Below, piece after piece: positions 17,085 through 24,777 of a stretch of DNA of 64,000 nucleotides. Origin of the DNA: Nocardia araoensis NBRC 100135. GTDB lineage: Bacteria > Actinomycetota > Actinomycetes > Mycobacteriales > Mycobacteriaceae. A program made the translations under genes and the position numbers. Location of the stretch: the NCBI RefSeq assembly GCF_000308435.1, contig NZ_BAFR01000351.1:62001-126000 (forward strand). Direction: 5' to 3'. Under the pieces are notes generated by a model. The model saw nothing but the letters and a program-made list of their open reading frames with translations. It ran no database searches and was not told where the DNA came from. The number at the start of each line of letters is the position of its first letter. The first letter of the stretch is position 1.

Positions 17085-17660
17085 TCAGTAAGTGTTCGGG
17101 TGGCGAATGCCTGCTGTGAGAATGGTGGCCCACGGGCTGGGGTCGCCCTCCAGTCCGAGGGTGGTGATCAGGTGGCAGAGCTGCCCGAAGGCGATGAATC
17201 GTTGCACGAGTTCGTCTTCGGCGCCGGAGCGCCGTTTGGCCAGTTCGGTCACGCCGGCCAGGCCGCGCCGCAGCGCTTCGCCGATTTCCGGGACATCCGC
17301 CACGGACTGGGCATGGACCTGCAGCATCAGCAAACTCTTGTCGCTGATGAGTTCGGCGTAAGCCCCGCCCATCGCGTACAGGATCTGCTCGGGGCCGGCG
17401 CCGCGGTCGACACCACGGGCAGCGCCGGAGGACATCGCCCGCTCGATCGAGTCGAAGCATCGTTGGAGCGCGGCGACGAACAGTGTCACTTTGCTGGGGA
17501 AAAGTTTGAAGACATACGCCGGTGAGATCTGTGCGGTCGCCGCCACGGTGCTGATCGGTGTGCCGTGGTAACCGGCCCGGGCGAACTCGGTGATCGCGGC
17601 GTCTACGACGGCGTCGCGACGCTGGTCCGATCGGGAGAGTGTGGCTCCGCTCCTGCTCAT
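17085..17660 (-). CDS. TetR-family regulator
   Basis: Repressor of 191 aa. The N-terminal helix-turn-helix reads AVVDAAITEFARAGYHGTPI, then STVAATAQISPAYVFKLFPS (about residues 16-55). The C-terminal ligand-binding domain is variable and its inducer unknown. The start at ATG 17660 is supported by a leaderless promoter: on the minus strand TTGCCG, 17 bp, TACAGT, then 7 nt to the ATG. The operator at 17664-17681 covers that -10 box, and a matching operator precedes the downstream oxidoreductase, so autoregulation and control of that gene are likely. Confidence 0.88.
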   Translation of the reverse strand: MSRSGATLSRSDQRRDAVVDAAITEFARAGYHGTPISTVAATAQISPAYVFKLFPSKVTLFVAALQRCFDSIERAMSSGAARGVDRGAGPEQILYAMGGAYAELISDKSLLMLQVHAQSVADVPEIGEALRRGLAGVTELAKRRSGAEDELVQRFIAFGQLCHLITTLGLEGDPSPWATILTAGIRHPNTY

Positions 17661-17663
17661 GTG

Positions 17664-17696
17664 AGTGACTGTACACTCACTGTGCGAAGCCGGCAA
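17664..17696 (-). promoter_or_regulatory. Leaderless promoter and operator of the TetR gene
   Basis: AGTGACTGTACACTCACT (17664-17681) is a palindrome with one mismatched pair. The minus-strand -10 TACAGT (plus 17668-17673) lies inside it. The -35 TTGCCG is at plus 17691-17696, giving a 17-bp spacer. Transcription would start at the ATG itself. Confidence 0.65.
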
Positions 17697-17829
17697 CAGA
17701 GTGCGCAACCCCCCAACGTCGACGCGATCGGCGCACATCAACTATTGCTTCTCTCCTGGGCCAGTGGGAACAACGGTGCGAAACCGGCCCGCTGACCCGG
17801 GTCCGCACACGCTTCGGCCCCCGTAGGCA

Positions 17830-17952
17830 TGGCCGGGTGCTCGTCATGCACCGCGGTGCGTCGTGGATTTCGTCGTCGGCGACATGCTCGGCGAGCAGCG
17901 CGTCGATCTGGGCCGTCTCGCTGCGGGTGCGCCTGAGCGGTTTGCGCCCCAC
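17830..17952 (-). other. Coding-like fragment of unknown origin
   Basis: On the minus strand a ~40-codon stretch (VGRKPLRRTRSETAQIDALL, then AEHVADDEIHDAP) has the very high GC3 of real genes, but codon quality collapses after it. A GTG at 17952 could start it; no Shine-Dalgarno site is clear. It may be a gene remnant in the 390-bp gap between the TetR gene and the next gene. I do not recognise the family. Confidence 0.25.
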
Positions 17953-18050
17953 CTCGGGTCTACATCGCCACGATCATGACCATGTCACGGCGATCGGCCC
18001 GCTCGACAAACCGATAGCCGGGATCCAGGGATCCGCATTAGCATCGCGCG

Positions 18051-18422
18051 GTGACGAAAGAACGCCGCCGAGTGCTTACGGTGGGTGAGCTGCAGTACCT
18101 GTGGAAGACCTACCACCAACATGTAGACGGCTGCGAGGAAGTCCTGCGATTGCGGCAAATCGGGTCGGTGGCAGGACTGACACTGGTCTTCCGGCCCGAC
18201 GATGAGCGCCATGTCCCAGACGGCGGGTTTTCCGCTGCCGGTGATATCTGGATCGGTGACCGTTTGCTGAATCTGAACATGCCCAGCGTGGTCCGGGCGT
18301 TTGTCGACGCGGCTGTCGAGGCGGGCTGGATGGCCGAGACGCGCACGGTCGGCCGCCGCAACGGCTGGGACCTGTTCGATGATGCCTACGCCCGCAATGC
18401 CAACTGCTTATCGACGCTTTGA
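18051..18422 (+). CDS. Hypothetical protein, 123 aa
   Basis: Not recognised. The protein is soluble and compact, with LTVGELQYLWKTYHQHVDGC near the start and GDIWIGDRLLNLNMP in the middle. Codon use is typical of the genome. GTG 18051 is 6 nt after TAGCAT (18039-18044), fitting a leaderless start. No neighbour on the same strand is close, so it is probably monocistronic. Confidence 0.6.
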   Translation: MTKERRRVLTVGELQYLWKTYHQHVDGCEEVLRLRQIGSVAGLTLVFRPDDERHVPDGGFSAAGDIWIGDRLLNLNMPSVVRAFVDAAVEAGWMAETRTVGRRNGWDLFDDAYARNANCLSTL

Positions 18423-18636
18423 GCACCGAAATCACCGCCACATTCCGTCGCGAGTCACTCGCGAGGCATGTGCGGAGAGCCGGGCCCCCCATGGCGGATG
18501 TTCGCAGCTCGGTTGCCGATCCCTCGAGGGTGTGGCCGTCGTAGTTTTCGGTGAGATCGAGGTATTCGATGAAGTCGTCCGAGCGCCCCGAACCGGGAAG
18601 TAGGCGCGATTCGCGTGGCCTCGACCATGCGTTCGC

Positions 18637-18678
18637 CAGAGGCGGTGTGCGGGTGCCGCGCCCCGCACACCGCCTCTG
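18637..18678. terminator. Strong hairpin terminator
   Basis: A perfect 17-bp stem (18637-18653 with 18662-18678) and an 8-nt loop lie 8 bp beyond the stop of the minus-strand SDR gene. There is no T-run, as is usual for high-GC actinomycetes. It probably ends transcription of that SDR gene. Confidence 0.75.
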
Positions 18679-18686
18679 TCCGGTGC

Positions 18687-19460
18687 TCACCAGGACGGTG
18701 ATTTCGGCCCCAGGAACAGGCCGCCGTTGACCTCCAGTGTCTGACCGGTGACCCAGCGTCCGTCGTCGGAGGCGAAGAAGGCCACCGCGTCGGCGATGTC
18801 CGAGCCGCGGCCGACGCGTTCGAGCGCGGTCATGCCCGCCACACCGGGGATCGCACCGTCGTTGGTGTGCAGCCAGGAATTCATGTCGGTGTCGGTGATG
18901 CCGGGCGAGACCGTGTTCACCGTGATCCCGCGCGGCCCCAAGGTGTTGGCCAGTGATCGGCCGAGCACGTTGAGCGCGCCCTTGGTCATGCCGTAGACGA
19001 CCTCCGGTGTGGCGAACCAGGTGACGCCGGAGGAGATGTTGACGATGCGCCCGCCGTCGCGCAGCAACGGCAACGCCCGCTGAACGATGAACAACGGCGC
19101 CCGCACGTTGACCGCGAACAACCGGTCGAAGTGCTCGGGCGTGGCCTGCTCGACCGTGGCGTCATAGGCGATGATCGCGGCGTTGTTGACCAGGATGTCC
19201 AACGGCCGGTCACCGAGTCCCGTGGTGAGTTCGCCGAACAGTTGGTCGATGTCCCCGTCGACGCCCAGTTCGGCGCGGACCGGGAAAGCCCGGCCGCCCG
19301 AGCGCCGGATCGCCGATACCGTGGCTTGCGCCGCCTCCATGTTGGTGCCGTAGTGCACGGCGACTTCGGCGCCGTCGGCGGCCAGACGCTCGGCGATGGC
19401 CCGGCCTATTCCCCGCGAAGCGCCGGTCACCAGGGCGGTCTTTCCGTTCAAGTCGGTCAT
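18687..19460 (-). CDS. Short-chain dehydrogenase/reductase (SDR)
   Basis: NAD(P)-dependent oxidoreductase of 257 aa, classical SDR. The cofactor motif TGASRGIG lies at residues 12-19, NNAA near 92, the catalytic Ser near 143 (NISSG), and YGMTK near 158-162 gives Tyr and Lys. The C-terminal VTGQTLEVNGGLFLG is typical of the FabG-like group. ATG 19460 has GGGAG upstream. It is divergent from a TetR gene that probably represses it; the substrate is unknown. Confidence 0.9.
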   Translation of the reverse strand: MTDLNGKTALVTGASRGIGRAIAERLAADGAEVAVHYGTNMEAAQATVSAIRRSGGRAFPVRAELGVDGDIDQLFGELTTGLGDRPLDILVNNAAIIAYDATVEQATPEHFDRLFAVNVRAPLFIVQRALPLLRDGGRIVNISSGVTWFATPEVVYGMTKGALNVLGRSLANTLGPRGITVNTVSPGITDTDMNSWLHTNDGAIPGVAGMTALERVGRGSDIADAVAFFASDDGRWVTGQTLEVNGGLFLGPKSPSW

Positions 19461-19526
19461 TGCGCACTCCCGCATTGTTGTAACGTAACGCTCCCTAACA
19501 TCGCTGGCGGGCGCTATCGTATTCCC

Positions 19527-20114
19527 GTGGGATCGAAACGGCGCGCCGCCGCGGACACCAGGGAGTACATCCTCGCCGTCGCGCGAGAGCTGTTCTACCG
19601 GCACGGCATTCGCGCGACAGGCGTGGACCGCGTCGCGGCCGAGGCGAACGTCGCACCGCCCACCCTCTACCGGCTCTTCGGCTCCAAGGATGATCTGGTC
19701 GCCGCGTATCTCGAGCGAGAAGATCACCGCTACCGGGAGTGGTTCCGCGCCGCTGCGGCCGGGAACGGGCCGCGCGAGCGCATCCTTGCCCTGTTCGACG
19801 CGCTGGCTGAACAGGTGCGTCCCGAATCCTGCCGCGGCTGCCCCTTCCTCATCGCGCTCGGGGAACTGCCCGATCATGATGTGCTCGGTCACCGACGCGC
19901 TGTGGCGATGAAGCACTGGGTGCGGGCCCAGTTCTGTTCGCTGACAGGCGAACTCGCGGCCAGCGCGCCGATGACCGATCCGCAGGCACTCGCCGACCAG
20001 CTGATGCTGGTGATGGAAGGCGTCTACGCCACGACACAGGCGTTCGGCCCGACCGGCCCGGCCGATCAGGCCCGATCGCTGGTCGAGGCACTACTTCCTC
20101 GCGAGCCGGCCTGA
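19527..20114 (+). CDS. TetR-family regulator
   Basis: Regulator of 195 aa with a standard N-terminal HTH: YILAVARELFYRHGIRATGV, then DRVAAEANVAPPTLYRLFGS, about residues 14-52. The C-terminal CRGCPFLIALGELPD region resembles the TetR group often paired with SDR genes. GTG 19527 follows TATCGT (19515-19520) by 6 nt, suggesting a leaderless start. The 66-bp gap shared with the divergent SDR gene holds repeated GTTAC elements near 19480-19490 that could be operators. Confidence 0.87.
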   Translation: MGSKRRAAADTREYILAVARELFYRHGIRATGVDRVAAEANVAPPTLYRLFGSKDDLVAAYLEREDHRYREWFRAAAAGNGPRERILALFDALAEQVRPESCRGCPFLIALGELPDHDVLGHRRAVAMKHWVRAQFCSLTGELAASAPMTDPQALADQLMLVMEGVYATTQAFGPTGPADQARSLVEALLPREPA

Positions 20115-20273
20115 TCCGCCACCCGGGTGACACCACCGCTGTGCGCGCTCCCGCGCCACTGCTGCGGAAATACCTCGGCGACCGGCGCTATCTGCATCCC
20201 GCCCGCAGCGCCGAGTGATGGACGACGATCGAGCCGATACTGGTCGGAACCGGATCTGTGCTGGAAAAGGCGG

Positions 20274-21170
20274 TCAGGGCGTCGAATACGCACCGGCTCC
20301 GATGTCCTCGATGAGGGTCGGTCCGGTGGGCGTCCAGCCCAGCAACTCGCGCGTCGCGGCGCTGGTCGCCGGGCCGTCCATCGCGAAAAACCCGCCGATC
20401 CAACCGAAATGGCCCTGCAGGTCCTCGGGGGCGATAGCGGTGACGGGCAGGTCCAGTGCTCGGCCGATCGCCTCCGCGATCGCGCGGGTCGGCACGCCCT
20501 CTTCGGCGACGGCGTGCAAACGGGCTCCCGCCGGAGCCTTGCCGAGGCCGAGGGTGACCAGCCGAGCGGAGTCGGTTCGATGGACCGCGGCCCAACGGTT
20601 GGCGCCGTCGCCGGGGTAGCCGGAGACCCCGGTCCTGCGGGCGATCGCGGCGAGGATCGCGATGAAACCGTGGTCTCCGGCGCCGTGCACGGTGGGGGCG
20701 AAACGCACGCTCACGGCGTGCACGTCGCGGTCGACGAACCCGAGCGCCAAGTTCTCGCTGCCTCCGCGCGGCGAGTCGGGGCCATGGAACGGGGACGAGT
20801 CGGCCTCGGTCGCGGGCCTGCCCTGGCCGAGGGCGGCGACACCCGATGCGAGTAGGAAGGGGCGGCCGGTGCCTGCGAGGGCGTCGCCGATGGTCTGAAC
20901 GGCGGCTCGTTCGGCCGCGTTGGAAGCGGCAGGGTCGGACCAATCGTGTTTGTTCGCGAGATGGATGACGGCGTCGGCGGCCTCGGCTCCGGAGCGGATG
21001 CTGGCGAGGTCGTCCAGGTCGCCGCGGCGGACCCGGGCGCCTTGTGCTTCGAGCGCCGCGGCGGATGCGTCGGACCTGGCCAGCCCGGTGACCTCATGGC
21101 CTTCGGCGAGCAGATCGGCGACCGCGGCGGAGCCGATCCATCCGGAGGCTCCGGTGACGAAAACATGCAT
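20274..21170 (-). CDS. NAD-dependent epimerase/dehydratase family protein (extended SDR)
   Basis: 298-aa atypical extended SDR. The N-terminal TGASGWIGSAAVADLLAEGH motif (residues 6-25) binds NAD(P). GDLDD (50-54) and VIHLAN (69-74) follow. It resembles the NAD(P)-binding proteins commonly annotated near TetR genes that act on unknown small molecules, not a specific sugar epimerase. It is divergent from a TetR gene, with a 38-bp perfect palindrome between them, so it is very likely that regulator's main target. Confidence 0.87.
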   Translation of the reverse strand: MHVFVTGASGWIGSAAVADLLAEGHEVTGLARSDASAAALEAQGARVRRGDLDDLASIRSGAEAADAVIHLANKHDWSDPAASNAAERAAVQTIGDALAGTGRPFLLASGVAALGQGRPATEADSSPFHGPDSPRGGSENLALGFVDRDVHAVSVRFAPTVHGAGDHGFIAILAAIARRTGVSGYPGDGANRWAAVHRTDSARLVTLGLGKAPAGARLHAVAEEGVPTRAIAEAIGRALDLPVTAIAPEDLQGHFGWIGGFFAMDGPATSAATRELLGWTPTGPTLIEDIGAGAYSTP

Positions 21171-21222
21171 GACGTGAACTCCTTTGTCCGCTCCGCCGCC
21201 GAGCGGAGAGCGATCCGTATGA

Positions 21223-21260
21223 GGTGATGTCTGTGACTGACGTCAGTCACAGACATCACC
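21223..21260. promoter_or_regulatory. 38-bp perfect palindrome, operator for the divergent TetR/epimerase pair
   Basis: Every base from 21223 to 21241 pairs with its partner from 21242 to 21260. The core is GTGACTGACGTCAGTCAC. It lies midway between the two divergent genes, 52 bp before the epimerase ATG and 43 bp before the TetR ATG. Operators of TetR dimers have this symmetry; the length would allow two dimers side by side. Confidence 0.85.
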
Positions 21261-21303
21261 CTACGCCGCCATGTCAGCCGCTGTCATCACTACACTTGGC
21301 GGC

Positions 21304-21915
21304 ATGGCACGTTGGGAACCGGGGGCACCGCAGCGGTTGCAACAGGCCGCGCTCGAACTGTTCGCCACCCGGGGCTTCGAACAGACCACCGCCATGGAGA
21401 TCGCGCAATCCGCCGGCCTGACCGAACGCACGTTCTTCCGCCACTTCAGTGACAAGCGAGAGGTTCTCTTCCACGGGCAGCGCTTACTGGTCGAAGCGTT
21501 CCTCGCCGGCGTGGACGCGGCGCCCTCGGATGCGTCCGCGATGGACATCGTCGCCTCCGCACTGCGGTCGGCTGCGTCGTTCTTTCCCGACGAACGCCGA
21601 TCCCATTCCCGCACTCGTCAATTCGTGATCGACCAGAACCCCGCGCTACAGGAACGGGAGCGGCACAAGCTCGCCGGCCTCGCCGAAACGATCGCCGAGG
21701 CTTTGCGCGCGCGAGGCATCGACGACCTTCCGGCGACGCTGGCGGCGGAGTCGGGCATCACCGTGTTCGCGATCGCTTTCGCGCAATGGATCCGGGAAGA
21801 CGAGCATCGGTCGCTCGACGAGATCGCAGCCGAGGTATTCGGCGAGTTACTGATCCTCGCCGGAAGGGCGACAGTGCATCGTGCGGCGCCTGCCGATCGC
21901 GCCGACGGGGGATAG
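21304..21915 (+). CDS. TetR-family regulator
   Basis: 203-aa regulator with the HTH RLQQAALELFATRGFEQTTA, then MEIAQSAGLTERTFFRHFSD (about residues 11-50), and an all-helical C-terminal domain. ATG 21304 was chosen because TACACT (21291-21296) ends 7 nt upstream, fitting a leaderless start, and because the conserved region begins right after it. It probably binds the 38-bp palindrome upstream and controls itself and the divergent epimerase gene. Confidence 0.88.
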   Translation: MARWEPGAPQRLQQAALELFATRGFEQTTAMEIAQSAGLTERTFFRHFSDKREVLFHGQRLLVEAFLAGVDAAPSDASAMDIVASALRSAASFFPDERRSHSRTRQFVIDQNPALQERERHKLAGLAETIAEALRARGIDDLPATLAAESGITVFAIAFAQWIREDEHRSLDEIAAEVFGELLILAGRATVHRAAPADRADGG

Positions 21916-22027
21916 CGGGAGACTGTCGACGCTCGTGATCGCGTAGACGGGCGGAAGGCTCGGTGGCCGCGAGTAGTCGACCGACTCGGCATCTTCCCCT
22001 CTGGTGTCGTCCTTTTGCTCGCGGCGA

Positions 22028-22091
22028 TTGACATACGCTCCATCCCGAAACTACCTTTGCGGACAAAGTTAATTGCCTTTGATTGCAAAGG
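22028..22091 (+). promoter_or_regulatory. Promoter with two tandem dyads before the esterase-family gene
   Basis: A perfect TTGACA (22028-22033) is followed after 17 bp by CTACCT (22051-22056). Just downstream are CTTTG-N4-CAAAG (22055-22068) and CCTTTG-N4-CAAAGG (22076-22091), with centres 22 bp (two helical turns) apart. They would cover the transcription start, as repressor sites do. The regulator is unknown. Confidence 0.6.
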
Positions 22092-22152
22092 TGTTGTCGA
22101 TCGTCCCCGCGGCCCCGTCGGTCCGGCGGGGCCATTCGCTCAGGAGCAGATC

Positions 22153-23382
22153 ATGTCGGATGAGACGCACGGCGCCGCGCACGTGACGCGCTGGATCCGC
22201 AACTCCGCGCACCCTCTCGCGACGGTCGACGCCGACGAGTCGCTCGCGGACCTGGCGGCGTTGGCCGACCGGGCCGACGGCACTGTCGTCGTCGGGGTCG
22301 GCGCAACCACCCGCGCGGGGCACGAACTATCCGCGACCGCGCACCGAATATTGCGATTTTTCGTGGAAACACAGGGATTCCGGGCACTCGCCCTGCTCGA
22401 TGACGCATCCGTCGTCGCGGCCATGGACGACTACGCGCGGACGGGCGCCGGCGACGTGCGGACGATCCTGGCTGACGCGTGGGTGCCGTGGCGCACCGCC
22501 GAGACGCTCGCGGTGCTGGAGTGGGCGCGCGAGTTCAACAAGGCGCATCCGCACGACCCGGTACGCCTGTTCGGCCTGACTCCCGAGGCCGCCAAGCCCG
22601 CGCACTACGATCGGGTCACTCGGTTCGTCGAAACCGTTGCGCCGCAACGGATCGCGGAGCTGAAATCGCACTACGACCCGATTGTGACGGCCCATCGGCT
22701 GGGTGAGCACATCCAGCGCGCGAACGGCACCCATCCTGGGCGTCCGTTCTCCGGTCATGCCGAGGACGCATTGGCGCTGGTCGAATCGTTGCCGGGCGCC
22801 GCCGACGCGCCCGAGATCCTGGAGGCGGCTCGCCTCATCGTCCGATACCACCACAACAGCACCGCCTCGGGTCGCCGTGACTTCGCCGCCGAATCGGCCG
22901 ATGCCGCTCGCCGCATCGTGGACTGGCACGATCGCACCGGGCACCGGATCGTCTACTGGGAAGGCGTGTCCAACACCGCCGTCGCCCGAGAACTCACCGT
23001 TGCCGCCATGGCACAACGGTTTCCGACTACGGGGTACCTGCTCCGTGACCACTTCGGAAGCGGTTACCTGTCGGTCGCGATCACCTTCCATCACGGCAAT
23101 GCCCGGGCCGACCTGGCGGTGCCCGCGCCTCCGGCGGGCTTCGCCGACACCGTGCTCGACCAACCCGAACTCGGCAACTACCTGCTCGATCTGCGGGGCG
23201 CACCGGCGGGCGCGGTCCGGCAGTGGTTGCATCGACCCGCCGAACTCCGCCTCATCATCGGGACCTACAGCCCTGACCGCGACGCCGACCATCACATCTC
23301 CGGCGCCGGGCTGAGCGACTGGTTCGACGTCGTCGTTCATATCCGGACCATCACCCCGACACGCTCGCTTGCCGAACCGTGA
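22153..23382 (+). CDS. Erythromycin esterase (Ere) family protein with lost active-site residues
   Basis: 409-aa protein whose overall pattern follows the Ere family: a central RRDFAAESADAARRIVDWHD block followed by HRIVYW, as in the RD..MAEN...W.aHN.H region. The residues expected for catalysis are missing. The usual GE(S/T)(T)H motif reads GATTR (about 50-54), and the WAHNxH motif reads WEGVSN (269-274). True Ere enzymes hydrolyse macrolide rings; this one is probably not a macrolide esterase and may bind rather than cleave a ligand. ATG 22153 follows CAGGAG by 6 nt. Family assignment is by recall of motifs. Confidence 0.65.
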   Translation: MSDETHGAAHVTRWIRNSAHPLATVDADESLADLAALADRADGTVVVGVGATTRAGHELSATAHRILRFFVETQGFRALALLDDASVVAAMDDYARTGAGDVRTILADAWVPWRTAETLAVLEWAREFNKAHPHDPVRLFGLTPEAAKPAHYDRVTRFVETVAPQRIAELKSHYDPIVTAHRLGEHIQRANGTHPGRPFSGHAEDALALVESLPGAADAPEILEAARLIVRYHHNSTASGRRDFAAESADAARRIVDWHDRTGHRIVYWEGVSNTAVARELTVAAMAQRFPTTGYLLRDHFGSGYLSVAITFHHGNARADLAVPAPPAGFADTVLDQPELGNYLLDLRGAPAGAVRQWLHRPAELRLIIGTYSPDRDADHHISGAGLSDWFDVVVHIRTITPTRSLAEP

Positions 23383-23840
23383 TCCGCATGCGCCTGCCGT
23401 CGTACTGCGTCTGCCTGCGATCTCTCGGTCGGCGGGCGGGCGGCCACCGACACGATCATGGCGGCGACCCGGGAACGGTTGCGCGACATCGACCGGCAAG
23501 TGCTGGACGGCCGCGGCTGGATCCTCACCCGGATGGTGTTCGAGGTCTGCGCCGCCTACGCAAGTACATCACCGCGGTGCCGCTCTCGATCGACGGCGGC
23601 GCCGCGCACTTCTGAACGCGCACCCTGGCACCTCCCGCCGCTATGCCTCGTCGACTCCACGGCATCGGCGCGACCATGAGAGGCCGAGTCGAGCTTCGCG
23701 GAGACCACGCCGAAGGCGCCGGCCGGACAGCCGATCAGCGCCTTCGCGCCACGCGGCCGAGAGGCAGGGGAACATTTCTCCTATAACCGGCGAGTCCGGC
23801 CGGTCGATAGTGAGGGCCCATTCACGAGAAAGGGCCACAG
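23383..23840. other. Intergenic region with a possible gene remnant
   Basis: No complete gene is seen in these 458 bp. On the plus strand the frame ending at 23615 closes with KYITAVPLSIDGGAAHF, which resembles the C-terminus of an SDR (a conserved DGG near the end), but nothing before it does. This suggests decayed DNA. A good ribosome binding site for the next gene lies at 23829-23834. Confidence 0.35.
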
Positions 23841-24683
23841 ATGAGCGACGACGATCTGCACGACTTCGAGCGCGATACGTTCACCCACGACGGCAAGACC
23901 CGCACACTCTTCCGCCAAGGCGCCGGTCCCGCCGTGATCGTCATGGCGGAATTCCCGGGTATCTCTCCCGAGGTCTTCGATTTCGCGCGCCGCGTAGCGC
24001 GATTGGGGTGTACGGCAGTGGTGCCGCATCTGTACGGCAACCCCGGCCGCGACCCGAGCCCCGCCGCGCACGGCCTGGTCTCCGCGTTGGCGAACGTCGC
24101 GGGTCAGATCGGGCCCATCTGTATCAGCCGGGAGTTCGTGGTGCTGGCCACCGGCCGTACTTCGCCGGTCGTGCATTGGTTGCGGGCGCTGGCCGAACAC
24201 GAGCACCGCCGGTGCGGCGGACCGGGAGTCGGCGCGGTCGGGATGTGCTTCACGGGTGGATTCGCCCTCGCCATGGCGGTCGACGACCGTCTGATCGCGC
24301 CCGTGCTGTCCCAGCCAGGACTGCCGCTGGGCTTCACCTCCCGGCAGAGATACTCCATCGACCTGTCGCCCGCCGACCTCGCCCGTGTCAAACAACGCTG
24401 CGACGAAGGGCTTTCGGTCATGGGACTCCGATTCTGCGGTGATCGGCGCTCCCCGGCCGAACGCTTCGACTTCCTGCGCGATCAGCTCGGCGAGGCGTTC
24501 ATCGCCATCGAACTCGACGATGCCGACGCGAATCCCGACGCCGTACTCAACCCCCACTCGGTCCTGACCGAACACCTCATCGACGAACCGGGCCAGCCCA
24601 CCCAGGCCGCACTGCACCGAGTGCTGGACTTCCTCGGCGGTCGACTTCTGGCGGATCACCAACCGATCGGCGAGGGCCCCTAG
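23841..24683 (+). CDS. Dienelactone hydrolase family protein
   Basis: Alpha/beta-hydrolase of 280 aa in the dienelactone hydrolase family. The nucleophile elbow GMCFTGG places Cys136 where these enzymes have their catalytic cysteine. MAEFPG near the N-terminus gives the conserved Glu that activates it, and CGDRRSPAERF (about 198) supplies the likely Asp region. Such enzymes act in chlorocatechol degradation, but many homologues have other ester or lactone substrates. ATG 23841 follows AAAGGG. It is monocistronic and convergent with the permease gene. Confidence 0.85.
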   Translation: MSDDDLHDFERDTFTHDGKTRTLFRQGAGPAVIVMAEFPGISPEVFDFARRVARLGCTAVVPHLYGNPGRDPSPAAHGLVSALANVAGQIGPICISREFVVLATGRTSPVVHWLRALAEHEHRRCGGPGVGAVGMCFTGGFALAMAVDDRLIAPVLSQPGLPLGFTSRQRYSIDLSPADLARVKQRCDEGLSVMGLRFCGDRRSPAERFDFLRDQLGEAFIAIELDDADANPDAVLNPHSVLTEHLIDEPGQPTQAALHRVLDFLGGRLLADHQPIGEGP

Positions 24684-24777
24684 CGGCAGTGCGCGGCGGG
24701 CTCGGTGCGCTGCGCCCCGGCGAACTCCCGCGAACGCCACTCCTGCGGTGCACCACGGCGCACGCGCGTGCCGGGAA

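Noticed and set aside
15709..17676. 655-aa minus-strand frame overlapping the quinone-reductase and TetR genes
   Set aside because: Shadow of both genes; only its last ~30 codons show coding-like composition and are discussed as a possible frameshifted small gene.
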